DNA of 64,000 nt from Rhodeus uyekii (Eukaryota > Chordata > Actinopteri > Cypriniformes > Acheilognathidae): NCBI GenBank assembly GCA_037043235.1, contig JAWRVZ010000103.1, forward strand, positions 1,837,001 to 1,901,000, given 5' to 3'. Shown in pieces: positions 1 through 10,811 of the stretch (position 1 is its first letter; the number at the start of each line of letters is the position of its first letter). The position numbers and the translations under genes are program-made. The notes under the pieces are model-generated. The model ran no database searches and was not told the origin of the DNA. It saw only the letters and a program-made list of their open reading frames with translations.

Positions 1-3000
1 CATGCTGGATGTCCTCATTGTTAGAGTAATACAGACGAATCCAGCCTGCAACAAACCTGAATGGGAAATGCAAATCATATGCTCACTTCAAACCTAAAGA
101 CACAGATTCAGATAATACCGAACGCTGATGATGTACCTGTGTAGAGCATCCCAGACCCGGAGAGCATCTTGTGCATAATAGCACGTAGGTAGAGCATCCA
201 GTCCTCTCCCTTTTATGTCATCTGGCACACACATTGAGCTGTAGCGGAGACGTTGTGTTCCTCGAGCCATTAGCAGTGGAATTGCCTTCAGACCACAAGC
301 TATTGACTATAGAGAACAGGAACCGAAATCAAGTAGGTAAACCAAAAAAACTACAAACCAAATCAGGAGGTAAAAATAGAGTCTCTCTTTCCCTTCACAG
401 AGTAAATGGTAGATATTAAACACACGGACCTTGTCAAAAACACCTTTTGAGGCCAGAAGAGTGGCTCTAGCCTGAATGTTAATCTGAAGTGTGCTGCGGA
501 TGTGAGGCATCAGGAGCTGAAAAACAAAGGCACAGTTTAAAGGTTTAGCAAGTGCAGTCGTGTTTATCATCAAAATTATCAATGAAAAACAGGCAATTTT
601 GCGTCTCTAAGCGTGCTCATATCTCAAATATTTACTCGTATTTCAAAGCAAAAAATTGCTTGAAGGCTTGCTTGTATCACAGAATACTCGTATGTCGGGA
701 CGCTCGTATCTCAAGGTATTACTGCATATGGAAACCCATTTCTGCCATGAAAGCCATATTTAAGTCATAGTTATGAAATTATATTCTAAACCACAGTTAT
801 GAGATAAAGTCTAAATTGGCATAAAAAGAATCCAAATTATGATATGCAAAGTCACAATTATTATATAAAAAATTATACTATTTGTGTCTTTTTATCACAT
901 CATTCTGACCTAGTATGCATAATTATAATTTACCAAAACATGATATTTGTTTAGTATGGGACGGAAATAGGCTTCCATGTAATTATGAAATAAAGATGTT
1001 CTCTTTTGTTGTTATTGTTCAATTATGCTTTTATCTCATAATTGTGACTTATTATGCAATGATTATGACTTTTATGTCATAACTACCAAAGCACTTATTT
1101 CATGTGTGGCAGACATTGGCTTCTATAGTTTCTCTTTTCAAAAAACAAATTTCAACATTCTCCTTTAGGGCGTCTTACACCACAAGAGAAATAAATTAAT
1201 AAATGTCACACACTTCCAGGGTGACTCAAGTATCAGGGTTTAGATTAATTAAAATAATTGCGATAAAGGAAGGACATTTTCACACATCATTAAAAATAAT
1301 TGTGAGATTATTTCACCTTGTACTTTAGGGCCTCTGTAAACAACTGCAGACAAGACAAATTAATTTGTTCTGTATCTTTGGGTTGAGAATTGTGTGTTTA
1401 TACCTGGTGTAGAGGATGAATCTCTGGCAGCTGTCTGAGCGTGGCGGTACAGCACACCTCTCCTAAAAGATGAGTGCGCAAGAAATGGGAAAGTATTTGA
1501 TGGACCAGGAAATCTGAATTGCGGACCCACATCTTTGCCAACAACCAATCCATTGCAGCATCAGAGGGCAAGAAAACAGGATTCTTTGGACCAGGAGCCT
1601 GTTGAAGCTGAAACAAGTTTAAGAATTCAGCTTTCATTTGGTCAAACAAATTCAACCAAAAGGATTTTTGTGTAACCAAATCACAGATTGCTCACAATTA
1701 CAATAAAAAGCCATTATAAAACCGTACTTGTATGGCAATGGGCTTTAGTTCTCCCTGTCTGTTGTGATGCAGCAAGCATAATGGAGCAGACAAGTAGGTC
1801 TGTTTCTCGTTGACAATATTAGCAGGCAGCTGATCAAGCACTTCATAATCTAGAAGAAACATGTGTCCTCTCTGTGGAAAATAATTATTATAAACAATGA
1901 CAATTGCCGGTATGTTACAAAGTGACAAATACAAGTGCCCTGAAATTCACACGTGCACACAATCACACCTGCATCTCCTGCTTCAACGATGAGTCCTCCG
2001 GTAGAAAAGGTCTGACCATCTCTGAAGTGACAGACAGGTTTGGTGGCAGTTTATGGATCTGTCTGATACACAAAGGATTGCAACCGTTGAGGCACTGATA
2101 CCCAAAGAACGCATCATCGTTCCAGTGAGCCTGAACATATCCTAGAAAAAAGCACAGCAAAAAAATCATGGATGGATGGATGGATAAAACAAGACAGACA
2201 GACAGACCGATAGATGGGTAGATAGATAAATGGATGAATGGAACAAGACAGACACATGGATGGATATATGGATGGATGGTTGGAAGGAACAAGACAGACA
2301 GATGGATGGAAGGAAGGTAGGAAAAAGACAGACAGATTGATGGAAGGAAAAAGACAGACAGATGGATGGAAGGAACAAGACAGACAGATGGAGAGATGGA
2401 TGGATGGAAGGAAAAGACAGACAGATGAATGGATGGATGGATGGATGGATGGATGGATGGAAGGAAAAAGACAGACAGATGGGTGGATGGATGGATGGAA
2501 GGAACAAGACAGACAGATGGAAGGAACAAGACAGACAGATAGATAGATGGATGGATGGAAGGAAGAAGACAGACAGATGGATGGATGGATGGATGGATGG
2601 ATGGAAGGAACAAGACAGACAGATGGATGGATGGAAGGAAAAAGACAGACAGATGGATGGATGGATGGATGGAAGGAAAAAGACAGACAGATAGATGGAT
2701 GGATGGAAGGAAAAAGACAGACAGATGGATGGATGGATGGATGGAAGGAAAAAGACAGACAGATGGGTGGATGGATGGATGGATGGAAGGAACAAGACAG
2801 ACAGATGGAAGGAACAAGACAGACAGATGGAAGGAACAAGACAGACAGATGGATAGATGGATGGAAGGAAAAAGACAGACAGATGGGTGGATGGATGGAA
2901 CAAGATAGACAGAAAGATGGATGGAATGAACAAGACAGACAGATGGATGGAAGGAAAACGATAGATGGATGGATGGAAGGAACAAGACAGACAGATGGAT

Positions 3001-6000
3001 GGAAGGAAAAAGACAGACAGATGGATGGAAGGAACAAGACAGACAGATGGATTGATGGAAGGAACAAGACAGACAGATGGATGGAAGGAAAAAGACAGAC
3101 AGATGGATGGAAGGAACAAGACAGATAGATGGATGGATGGATGGAAGGAAAAAGACAGACAGACGGATGGATGGAAGGAAAAAGACAGACAGATGGATGG
3201 ATGGATGGATGGAAGGAAAAAGACAGACAGATGGGTGGATGGAAGGAACAAGACAGACAGATGGGTGGATGGATGGAAGGAACAAGACAGACAGATGGGT
3301 GGATGGATGGAAGGAACAAGACAGACAGATAGATGGATGGATATATAGAACAAGACAAAAAGATGGAAGGAATAAGACAGACAGATGGATGGATGGATGG
3401 AAGGAACAAGACAGACAGATAGATGGATGGATATATAGAACAAGACAAAAAGATGGAAGGAATAAGACAGACAGATGGATGGATGGATGGAAGGAACAAG
3501 ACAGACAGATAGATGGATGGATATATAGAACAAGACAAAAAGATGGAAGGAATAAGACAGACAGATGGATGGATGGATGGAAGGAACAAGACAGACAGAT
3601 AGATGGATGGATATATAGAACAAGACAAAAAGATGGAAGGAACAAGACAGACAGATGGGTGGATGGATGGAAGGAAAAAGACAGACAGATAGATGGATGG
3701 ATATATAGAACAAGACAAAAAGATGGAAGGAATAAGACAGACAGATGGATGGATGGATAGATTATTCATATTCATTTTTGCATTAAGATTACATTTTTTA
3801 AATTTCTTGTAAAATGCAATGTATTTGTTTGGCGTACTGGCAATTGTGTTCTCCTTTCCACTGAACAGGAAGAACGTCTCCAGTTCCTTTAAGCTGCTCC
3901 AAGATGTTCTTCTCTCCATAAATCCCTTTATGTAGTGCACATTGTTCACTGGACTGACAGACAAACAGAGTGACAATATCCCACTGTCAGTATCAGTTCA
4001 GACTGAATTAACATCACATGAGTTTGTAGTGAAGCTTTAATAAAAGTGAAACCACACCTTTTACGGATGTAACTCAAGTTGAGTCCTAGATCTGTCATAC
4101 TGGACATGTCCACACAGCGAGGAGCGCCTTCAACAAACGTGGCCCACCTACACATAAAAAAACGACTTCTTTTATAACCAATAAAAAGGGATGGAAGGAC
4201 AAGTAGAACTGCTCGCTTACTCTATAAAAGATCTTGATTCAAACAAACTCTCCTGTGTCCATTAAACCTTTGACAAAACCACACCGGAACGTTCAAATCT
4301 AAAGAGTTATAATGTCTGAGTATGAAATGGCTTCACAAACAGTCTTTTAAACCACACAGTATCGTTATTTATGTTGCAAATATTCAAATTATCCAAAAAA
4401 AACTTTATAGTTATATATAAAAACTGATGTCTACAGGAGCTATCATGAGAGTAAATCTCCTTTTCAAAATACAGTGGTACCTCGAGATACGAAATTAATC
4501 CGTTCCGAGGCGGCCTTCGTATAATGAGTTTTTCGTATCTTGGAACACCTTTTACATGTAAAATGGCTAATCCGTTCCAAGCCCTCCAAAAACACCCCAT
4601 TAAATTTCATAATAAAGCTAAATTGACCTATAAACAATTAAATAACGTAAAATGTCGAAGCTTAACTTTCGAGTGAGGCTATCTCCAAAAGTGGCGGCAG
4701 AGGAGGAGGAGGACAAACGGTAGATAAAGTAAAGTTTCGGGTGCGGAGTGGCTGAGCTAAAGCACACCAGCACGTACGTATAGAAGATGCATGATGGGAG
4801 GGATGCTGTCCAATTAGAGAGAAGGATCTCATGGCTTGGCTAGCATCAGGAACCAATGGGAGAGCAGGAGGATGGCGGCGAGTCTACTATAACTAAGATG
4901 GCGGCGTGCGGCGCGAGTTTCAAAATTGTTATGGGGCGAATCTCGGACTTTCAAAAACCTTTCGTATCTTGAAAACTTTACGTATGTAGAGCAGTAAAAT
5001 TATTCGTCTTTGCTTTCGTAAATTGGATTTTTCGTAAGTTGAGTCTTTCGTATCTTGAGGTACTACTGTACAGTGATCCCTCGTTTATTGCGTTTAATGT
5101 GGACCGGAACCGCGATAGGTGAAAATCCACGAAGTAGGATCAGCCAATCAGCTCACGGGATGCATCCACTCGTGCTCTCATTGGTCGATCTCGCGCCGGG
5201 AACCAATCACGTGCTTGTCTGAGTGTCGTGGGCGTGTACAAAGCCTCTGAGAGAGTTTCTCTCTTTGTCTGGCATCCTGGGAAACCGTTTCTCTCGCATC
5301 ACGATGAAGCAACGCTGCTTTCCGCAATACGGCTGCCGATGTGGTGGTATTTTTGAATTTTTATTTTACGACAAATATTTTTGAAAAATCTGCGATGCAC
5401 TGAGACAGAAACTTGTACCGCAAAGTAGCGAGGGATTACAGTAACATGTCGTTCAAATAACGATTTTATGAAATACATTGTAAGAATGACATAAAAATGT
5501 ATTTGCCATTAAATCTTTCAGTCAAAAGATTTGTTCAAAATAGCTTATTAATCCAGTAATAAAACAAGCAAAGTATTTATTGTCATTGAATCAATGATTC
5601 AAATCTTCTTTTTTTAATATATTGAAATTAAATAAACATTTTAAATAAACTACACCAATTATTATTCTGTAATTCTTATTATTAAAATGGTTGTATGTTC
5701 AGAATCGTGATCTCTTATTTGAAACGAAATATTCTGATTCTCGTGTAAAATGTTTTACCTGATAACCTGCTGTTTACGTTGGAGATCCCTGTTCCTCTGA
5801 TCGGCTAGGATTGCTACCGTTTCATCCTTCTTCAGACAGACTAAAGGCATTGTGGGAAAGATTGAGACAATTTAATATGAAGTAACAAAAATAATTAAAG
5901 AAAAAAAAAGAAACGATACCGACACGGCTCACCTTTCTCATTCCGAAGCTCAACGTAACTATCTGCTGTCCTGATCCATTTATGACAAGGAAAAACCTCC

Positions 6001-7508
6001 ATGTTGGGATCCTCAGAGCTCCGTCTCACCTGCACATCCCTGCAGTGCCAGTCCAAGTCCGGAAAGCCAGGCTGAGCCTCCAGACGGAGTTTCAACAGAA
6101 CCACCTCGCCAACTTCCTCTTCAGGCTTGATGACAACTGTACACGTCTGTCGCAAAAAGAAGAACATTTGCATGCATTTGTGAAAGATTTATTTACCAAG
6201 AAACTGTGAAAGATTGGGATAAGTTGATGAGTGTTAACGGTCATTTTACACAAGACAAATCAAATCACTTTGGGTTTAGTTTGGGTTAAAGTGCCTCAGC
6301 TTACATGCTATATATAGATGTTTCAGATTACTTGCATTTAAAAATCTGCATATTATGATAATAAATATAATAATACTAAAGATGGGGCGTGTGTGTGCAT
6401 GCATGTGTGTGTGGGCGTATCTGTGTGCGGACGTGTCTGTGTGCATGCGTGCATGTGTGTGTATACGTGCAAGTGCATTAGTTTAAGGGTGTTACATAGT
6501 TCGGTGCTTGCTCAACATTGCACATTGCACATTATATAATTGTTTTTTAAACAATAAGTAAAAAACATTATTTCTATTTCAAATGAATGCAGTTCTTTTG
6601 AACTTTCTGTACATCAAAAAACCTGACAATGTACGATATGTCTCAGGGTTTCCAGGAACATATTAAGTGTTTTCAACATTGGTAATAATTGGAAATGTTT
6701 CTTTAGCAGCAAATCATCATATCAGAATGATTTTTGAAGGATCATGTGACACTGAAGACTGGCGTAATAATGCTGAAAATACAGCTTTAATCACAGGAAT
6801 AAATGACATTTTAAAATATATTCAAATAGAAAACAGTTAATTTAAGTTGTAATAACTTTTTACAATTTTGCTGTTTTGCCACGTTTAAATATATATGGTT
6901 TACAGTGATCCCTCATTTATCGCGGTTAATGTGAATCCCCGAAGTAGGATCAGCCAATCAGCTCACGGGATGCATCCACTCGTGCTCTCATTGGTTGATC
7001 TCGCGCTGTGAACCAATCACGTGCTTGTCTGAGTGCCGTGGGCGTGTACAAAGTCTCTGAGAGTTTCTCTCTTTGTCTGGCATCCTGGGAAACCGTTTCT
7101 CTCGCATCACGACAAAACAACGCTGCTTTCAGCAATGCGGCTGCCGATATCGCGGTATTTTGGAATTTTTATTTTTCGATAAATTTTTATTTTTGGATTT
7201 ATTTTTTGAAAAACCTGCGATGCTCTGAGACTGAAACTTGAACCGCGAACTTATGCTGTTATGATTACATTGCATTTAGAAACGGTTAAACCTGTGCTGT
7301 TAACTTTTTTTAATGTCATCTGCATTCAGAGCCATGTAATGTCTTTTCAAAAAAACGGCAAATGTCTTACTGAGTCTGGCAGTAGAAGCTGTTCCACTTT
7401 TACTGGAGGGCTCTCCCGCAAAGTCCCAACCAAAGAGATCCAAACGTTGCCATACGATCCTGACGGAGAAGATGCTGAGGTTCTAATGGTCACATGAAAG
7501 CCATCCAT
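1..7508 (-). CDS. animal lipoxygenase (ALOXE3/ALOX15B/ALOX5-like), 3' end outside window
   Basis: Eleven coding exons were joined in phase: 7371-7508, 6146-5933, 5840-5759, 4147-4058, 3953-3838, 2141-1969, 1871-1728, 1607-1404, 516-430, 306-137, 56-1 (continues off the window). The product starts MDGFHVTIRT, a PLAT/C2-like lipid-binding domain (exons 1-3), then enters the iron dioxygenase domain with HWNDDAFFGYQ, the FLPSD loop and two iron-ligand histidines in HQILSH (exon 8). The remaining ligands lie in exons beyond the edge. Lipoxygenases insert O2 into polyunsaturated fatty acids; ALOXE3 relatives isomerise the hydroperoxides. INIQARATLL in exon 9 has Ala at the Coffa position that usually goes with S-stereospecificity. 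PHIRSTLQIN and VPDDIKGRG resemble the epidermal/15B clade more than ALOX5, but the paralogue cannot be fixed here. Exon lengths 82, 173, 204, 87 and 170 match vertebrate lipoxygenase genes as I recall them. Intron 5 holds a large tetranucleotide array. Confidence 0.93.
595..724. mobile_element. Tigger-like DNA element fragment (TCGTATCTCAAGGTATTACTG end)
   Basis: Only one terminus survives, ending in an inverted-repeat sequence related to the ends at 4472-5068 and 23872-24598. The internal 'cgtatctcaa' motifs match those elements. It lies in lipoxygenase intron 8/9 sequence. The other end cannot be placed. Confidence 0.5.
725..1403. other. lipoxygenase intron 8, rest
   Basis: A+T-rich intronic sequence with many copies of 'ataattatga'-like words on both strands, suggesting a decayed dispersed repeat. 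I see no exon or other feature in it. Confidence 0.4.
2165..3757. repeat. 1.6-kb GGAT/GACA tetranucleotide array in lipoxygenase intron 5
   Basis: The array alternates runs of GGAT with a module of the form GGAAGGAA(C/A)AAGACAGACAGAT. The plus strand is purine-rich. Several frames on both strands are open for hundreds of codons (SIHPSVCL-type on minus, MDGWKEQDRQ-type on plus), but these are low-complexity artefacts: exon 6 ends at 2141 and exon 5 begins at 3838. The right-hand 0.4 kb is organised as a 90-bp higher-order repeat. Confidence 0.97.
4472..5068. mobile_element. Tigger/pogo-like non-autonomous DNA transposon, 'CTCGAGATACGA' family
   Basis: The termini are inverted: CAGTGGTACCTCGAGATACG at the left and CGTATCTTGAGGTACTACTG at the right, each flanked by TA. 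The 597-bp body has no transposase ORF. It lies in lipoxygenase intron 3. The family name is mine; assignment to Tigger/pogo rests on the CAGT start and TA target. Confidence 0.85.
5071..5441. mobile_element. Tigger-like non-autonomous element, 'CCCTCGTTTATCGCGG' family
   Basis: Begins CAGTGATCCCTCGTTTATTG and ends AGCGAGGGATTACAG, with TA on both sides. The 371-bp interior contains a GC-rich block with CCAATCA and GAACCAATCACGTG. The left TA is also the right TA of the preceding element. Related copies lie at 6903, 35254, 38818 and 62832. Confidence 0.87.
6389..6475. repeat. degenerate (TG)n tract in lipoxygenase intron 1
   Basis: Interrupted TG/TGCA dinucleotide repeat with many substitutions, hence an old microsatellite. 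Confidence 0.75.
6700..6875. repeat. dispersed repeat, 'atcatgtgacactgaagact' family
   Basis: Contains the block 'ggatcatgtgacactgaaga' and a downstream 'aaatatattcaaatagaaaa' block. Related copies occur near 27060-27270 and, more decayed, at 63535-63640 and 25350-25690. I recognise it as a widespread cyprinid repeat but cannot name its class. Confidence 0.5.
6903..7248. mobile_element. Tigger-like element, 'CCCTCGTTTATCGCGG' family, right end lost
   Basis: Starts after TA with CAGTGATCCCTCATTTATCG and shares the interior of the 5071-5441 copy (CCAATCAGCTCACGG, CTTTGTCTGGCATCC). It stops after 'cttgaaccgcgaac' without the terminal inverted repeat, so it is truncated or degraded. It lies in lipoxygenase intron 1. 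Confidence 0.8.
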
Positions 7509-8383
7509 TTCTCAACAGAGAGTTTCCAAGCATTAAAAAGTTCGCCCTAAGAACAGAAATCCTTTTAATATACACACTCACAAGAGTTCAAGGCTGATGA
7601 AATGAACGCATGGCTTCTGTGAAATCACAAAGGCTCAAGACGAGTTTGTAGTTGCATAAAAATCAGAAGAGAACATAGCAAAATAATTTGCAAATGACAA
7701 AGGACACAACCAAATTGGAAGGAAAAAGCAGAGGTGTGAATGAAAAGCAATAGGAAAATCATTTCTGCGGATGTATATGCAATATTCAAAAATTATCCAA
7801 TCATAAGAAAGGTTAATTTCCAGCTAGCGGTGAGTTTGATACAAGAGATCTGACAGTGTAAATCAAAATATGTACTTACTATTTAAAACCTCACTTCATA
7901 GCATATGTTTATTGGCATGTCATGTAACTTACTGTTAATCAATCAACATTTCCTCTTTTCTATAGTCCTTCTCTTTTCGTATTTTTGCTCATTTCCTTTT
8001 AATCTCTCATTGTGATCTTTAGAAGATGGCAACACTATTTCGTCGTTATTTGCCAATATTTGCATATGGATGTGGCAAAACGACATTGCATATTTGAATT
8101 GTAAATACTATGTATACACCATCTGCAAAAATAGACTGCTATATTCCATCTAAGGCTAATGCAACATCAAAACAGTAAAATTCACACTTTTTTATCTTTC
8201 AAAAATTAAACGCATTATTTGTTATCACCGACTTAATCAACTTTAATGTAAATACCGTTAGATCTCATTAGAGAACAACATTTAGTTTTCAAATGATGCT
8301 TGTTAAGCGCAGCAACACCACACGATCAGCAGAAAAACAACACTTCAGACTATGAATGTGCAAGTACAATTGCATGAACTTAC
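7509..8383. other. sequence between the lipoxygenase ATG and candidate upstream exon
   Basis: A+T-rich, with no recognisable exon or transposon terminus. If the upstream exon is real this is its intron. Otherwise it is 5' UTR and proximal promoter. Confidence 0.35.
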
Positions 8384-8435
8384 CGTCCCAATACTTCAGC
8401 TGAAGATCTGCAGCGAGCGCACCGATGAGACTCAT
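8384..8435 (-). other. candidate upstream first exon of the lipoxygenase gene
   Basis: On the minus strand an ATG at 8435 opens a 17-codon stretch (MSLIGALAADLQLKYWD plus one base) that ends at a good donor, G|GTAAGT. Just before the MDGFH start there is a possible acceptor (CTCTCTGTTGAG, ending 7511). Joining them keeps the frame and adds 18 residues to the N terminus. The MDGFH start by itself aligns with the usual family start, so this exon may be 5' UTR, an alternative N terminus, or not used. The flank at 8455-8505 is CpG-rich and contains CCAAT, as expected near a promoter. Confidence 0.35.
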
Positions 8436-8567
8436 TTTATCACATTATCTCACCTCAGCCAATCGCGTGCGTGAGGAGGCTCGGCCGCGCGCTTCCGGAT
8501 GCCCTTGGTGTTTTATTATAATTCTGAAGTGTCATGTTTTCTAAAGTGTTAACCCTAACCCTAAGTG

Positions 8568-9480
8568 TTAAATTCCATTCTAAAAGTGAAACTTCTAAAT
8601 TATACTCATTCATTACACAAGGACAGATATATTTCAAATGTTTTTTTATTATAATGTTGATGAATGTTGATGACAACTAAGGAAAATCACAAACTCAGTA
8701 TCTCAGAAAATTAGAATATTACTTAAGACCAATACGAAGAAAGGATTTTTAGAAATCTTGGTCAACTGAAAAGTATGAGCATGTACAGCACTCAATGCAT
8801 GGTTGGGAAACTTTACATTGAACCTCAAGCAAAGTGGATTGTGTGCCTCTCCTCTCTTCCTCCAGACTCTGGGACCCTGATTTCCAAAGGAAATGCAAAA
8901 TTTACTTTTCATCAGAAAACATAACTTTGGACCACTCAGCAGCAGTCCAGTCCTTTTTGTCTTTAGCCCAGGCGAGATGCTTCTGATACTGTCGGTTGTT
9001 CAAGAGTGGCTTGACACACAAGGAATGCAACATCTTAAACCCATGTCTTGCATACGTCTGTACGTAGTGGTTCTTGAAGAGCTGACTCCAGCTGCTGTTT
9101 CACAATCCTCTCCAGGGTGCGGTTGTACACTTTTTTTTCTACCACATCTTTTCCTTCCCTTTTATTCCTTCCTTTCCCTTTTCTATTAATGTGCTTGGAC
9201 ACAGAGCTCTGTGAACGACCAGCCTCTTTTGCAATGACCTTTTGTGTATTGGCCTCCTTGTGCAAGGTCGTAACCAGGTGTCTTCAATATTGAACCTTTT
9301 AACATCGTTCTAATTTTCTGAGATACTGAGTTCGGGATTTTCCTTAGATGTCAGTTCTAATCATCAACTGAAAATAAATAAACATTCAAAATATATCAGT
9401 CTGTGTGTAATGAATTTACTTTTAGAACGGGATGAGGGAAATTAACTTTTTAATTATATTCTAATTACATGACCAGCACC
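8568..9480 (-). mobile_element. defective Tc1-like transposon
   Basis: Long inverted repeats flank it: 'ctcagtatctcagaaaatta' near 8692 and 'taattttctgagatactgag' near 9310, extending outwards to the 'ttccattctaaaagtgaa' motif at the left and to 'tacatgaccagcacc' at the right. On the minus strand a short ORF (9265-9035) reads as a Tc1 transposase helix-turn-helix region (KEANTQKVIAKEAGRSQSS). The DDE catalytic part is missing and internal deletions are evident, so it is non-functional. The family is widespread in cyprinid genomes. Confidence 0.85.
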
Positions 9481-9555
9481 AGGAAATATGTGACCAAGAA
9501 AATTTATACAATTACATAAATTGTATAAATTTTCCTGAGTGAGGCAAAATATTCA

Positions 9556-9627
9556 TTCCCTGACCGGGAATCGAACCCGGGCCGCGGCGGTGAGAGCGCC
9601 GAATCCTAACCACTAGACCACCAGGGA
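9556..9627 (-). tRNA. tRNA-Glu (CTC)
   Basis: The minus strand starts TCCCTGGTGGTCTAGTGG and ends GGTTCGATTCCCGGTCAGG-GA plus discriminator A: 72 nt, no intron. The acceptor stem pairs TCCCTGG with TCAGGGA (one G-T). The anticodon loop is CTCTCAC, giving CTC, read as Glu. The internal A box (TGGTCTAGTGG) and B box (GGTTCGATTCC) are intact. It agrees with the vertebrate tRNA-Glu sequence as I know it. Confidence 0.97.
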
Positions 9628-9981
9628 AGTAGTCACTATTTAAAAAAATAAATATTAAAAAGGAAATGTAACGTATTGTAGAAACAATTTAAGCTTGAGG
9701 TAAAAGTTTTTTAACTGATAAATGTGCTTTCTAGATATTGATAAAATGTTTTGTGTTACCAAGATTACAGTATTTACAGTTTGTCTTCGCAATTCTGTGA
9801 TGCCTAACTGGTCTTTGTCAGACACGTGGGTTTTATTATGTGTGTCAGCGCTTTCTTTGTGTGGTGACAAATTACAATAAAAAACGTTTTAGTATCGTTT
9901 CATTATACCCCTTCTACTATAAAGTAGACTTTAACATGACTACGTTATTTCATCAATTTATGTTGTACTTGAATACCAGTA

Positions 9982-10053
9982 GACCTCGTGGCGCAACGGT
10001 AGCGCGTCTGACTCCAGATCAGAAGGTTGCGTGTTCAAATCACGTCGGGGTCA
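9982..10053 (+). tRNA. tRNA-Trp (CCA)
   Basis: Starts GACCTCGTGGCGCAACGG, 72 nt, with the anticodon loop in GACTCCAGATC (anticodon CCA). The T arm is GTGTTCAAATCAC and the acceptor ends GGGGTC plus A. A run of seven T follows at about 10060 and would stop RNA polymerase III. It agrees with the vertebrate nuclear tRNA-Trp sequence as I know it. Confidence 0.97.
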
Positions 10054-10059
10054 GTTGGT

Positions 10060-10766
10060 TTTTTTGGTAGATGCTATACCAAATTGACAACTGTAAACTG
10101 TATATTTCACGAGGCTTACTTGAAATAACCAACATTTAATAAATATATGTTTTTTTATGTTACAAAAAGTGTTACATCAAACATCAAAAAGTGACAAGAG
10201 ATGAGACTGGTCCAAAGTTACTGGACTTATAATGTTAATGAACGTTGATTATTGACAGTTCATTCATCCACAACAGAGATCATGGCCAAAGTCCTTCATA
10301 TTTGAAGACGGGGATAGCTGCAGGTTAGGGGTATGTGCCAAGCCCCTAACTCTACCCTCCACCAGGGATTCCCAAACTGGTCTTTGTAAACTTAGCTAAA
10401 CTTCCTTTGTTCTTCTGCAGTCAAAGACAACAAACCAAGAATAGGTGATTCTGTGCAACTGTTAACATCCTCTTTCAACAAACATAGTTTCCTGTGTGAT
10501 AATCAAACACATTGCCCATGACATGCATATTTTAACACAGCCTACAAAATAATAAAAACCACAGTACAGTCATTAGATTGACATTCGCAACATCCTAACA
10601 TCTAAATTGAATTTAATGGAAAAATTACTAACAATACATCATTAAACTTGGTTTTAGAACATTTTATCACTTGCCATGAGCAACAATAGTGCTTGCAGCT
10701 CCGATTTGTAATCCTGCATGTTGTTAATTCAAGTAGAGGATTTGAGTTCTTGTAAAATGCAAAATG
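10060..10766. other. intergenic, tRNA-Trp to tpst1 3' end
   Basis: Unique-looking A+T-rich sequence. I see no exon, no transposon termini and no RNA gene. I searched the minus strand here for a further tpst1 coding exon and found no convincing one. Confidence 0.4.
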
Positions 10767-10772
10767 TTTATT
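10767..10772 (-). terminator. tpst1: tpst1 polyadenylation signal AATAAA
   Basis: AATAAA on the minus strand, 40 bp below the tpst1 stop codon. Its position supports that stop as the true end of the coding region and implies a very short 3' UTR. Confidence 0.55.
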
Positions 10773-10811
10773 GCTTCCAAGTATTCACAGGTTGAATCCA
10801 CAGAGGACCTT

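Noticed and set aside
1963..3976. Open frames of 515-620 codons on the minus strand (SIHPSVCL repeats)
   Set aside because: Translation of the tetranucleotide array; multiple frames are open at once. Only the end portions matching exons 5 and 6 are real coding sequence.
8549..8566. CCCTAA repeats as telomeric DNA
   Set aside because: Only two units next to a transposon; far too short to be an interstitial telomere.
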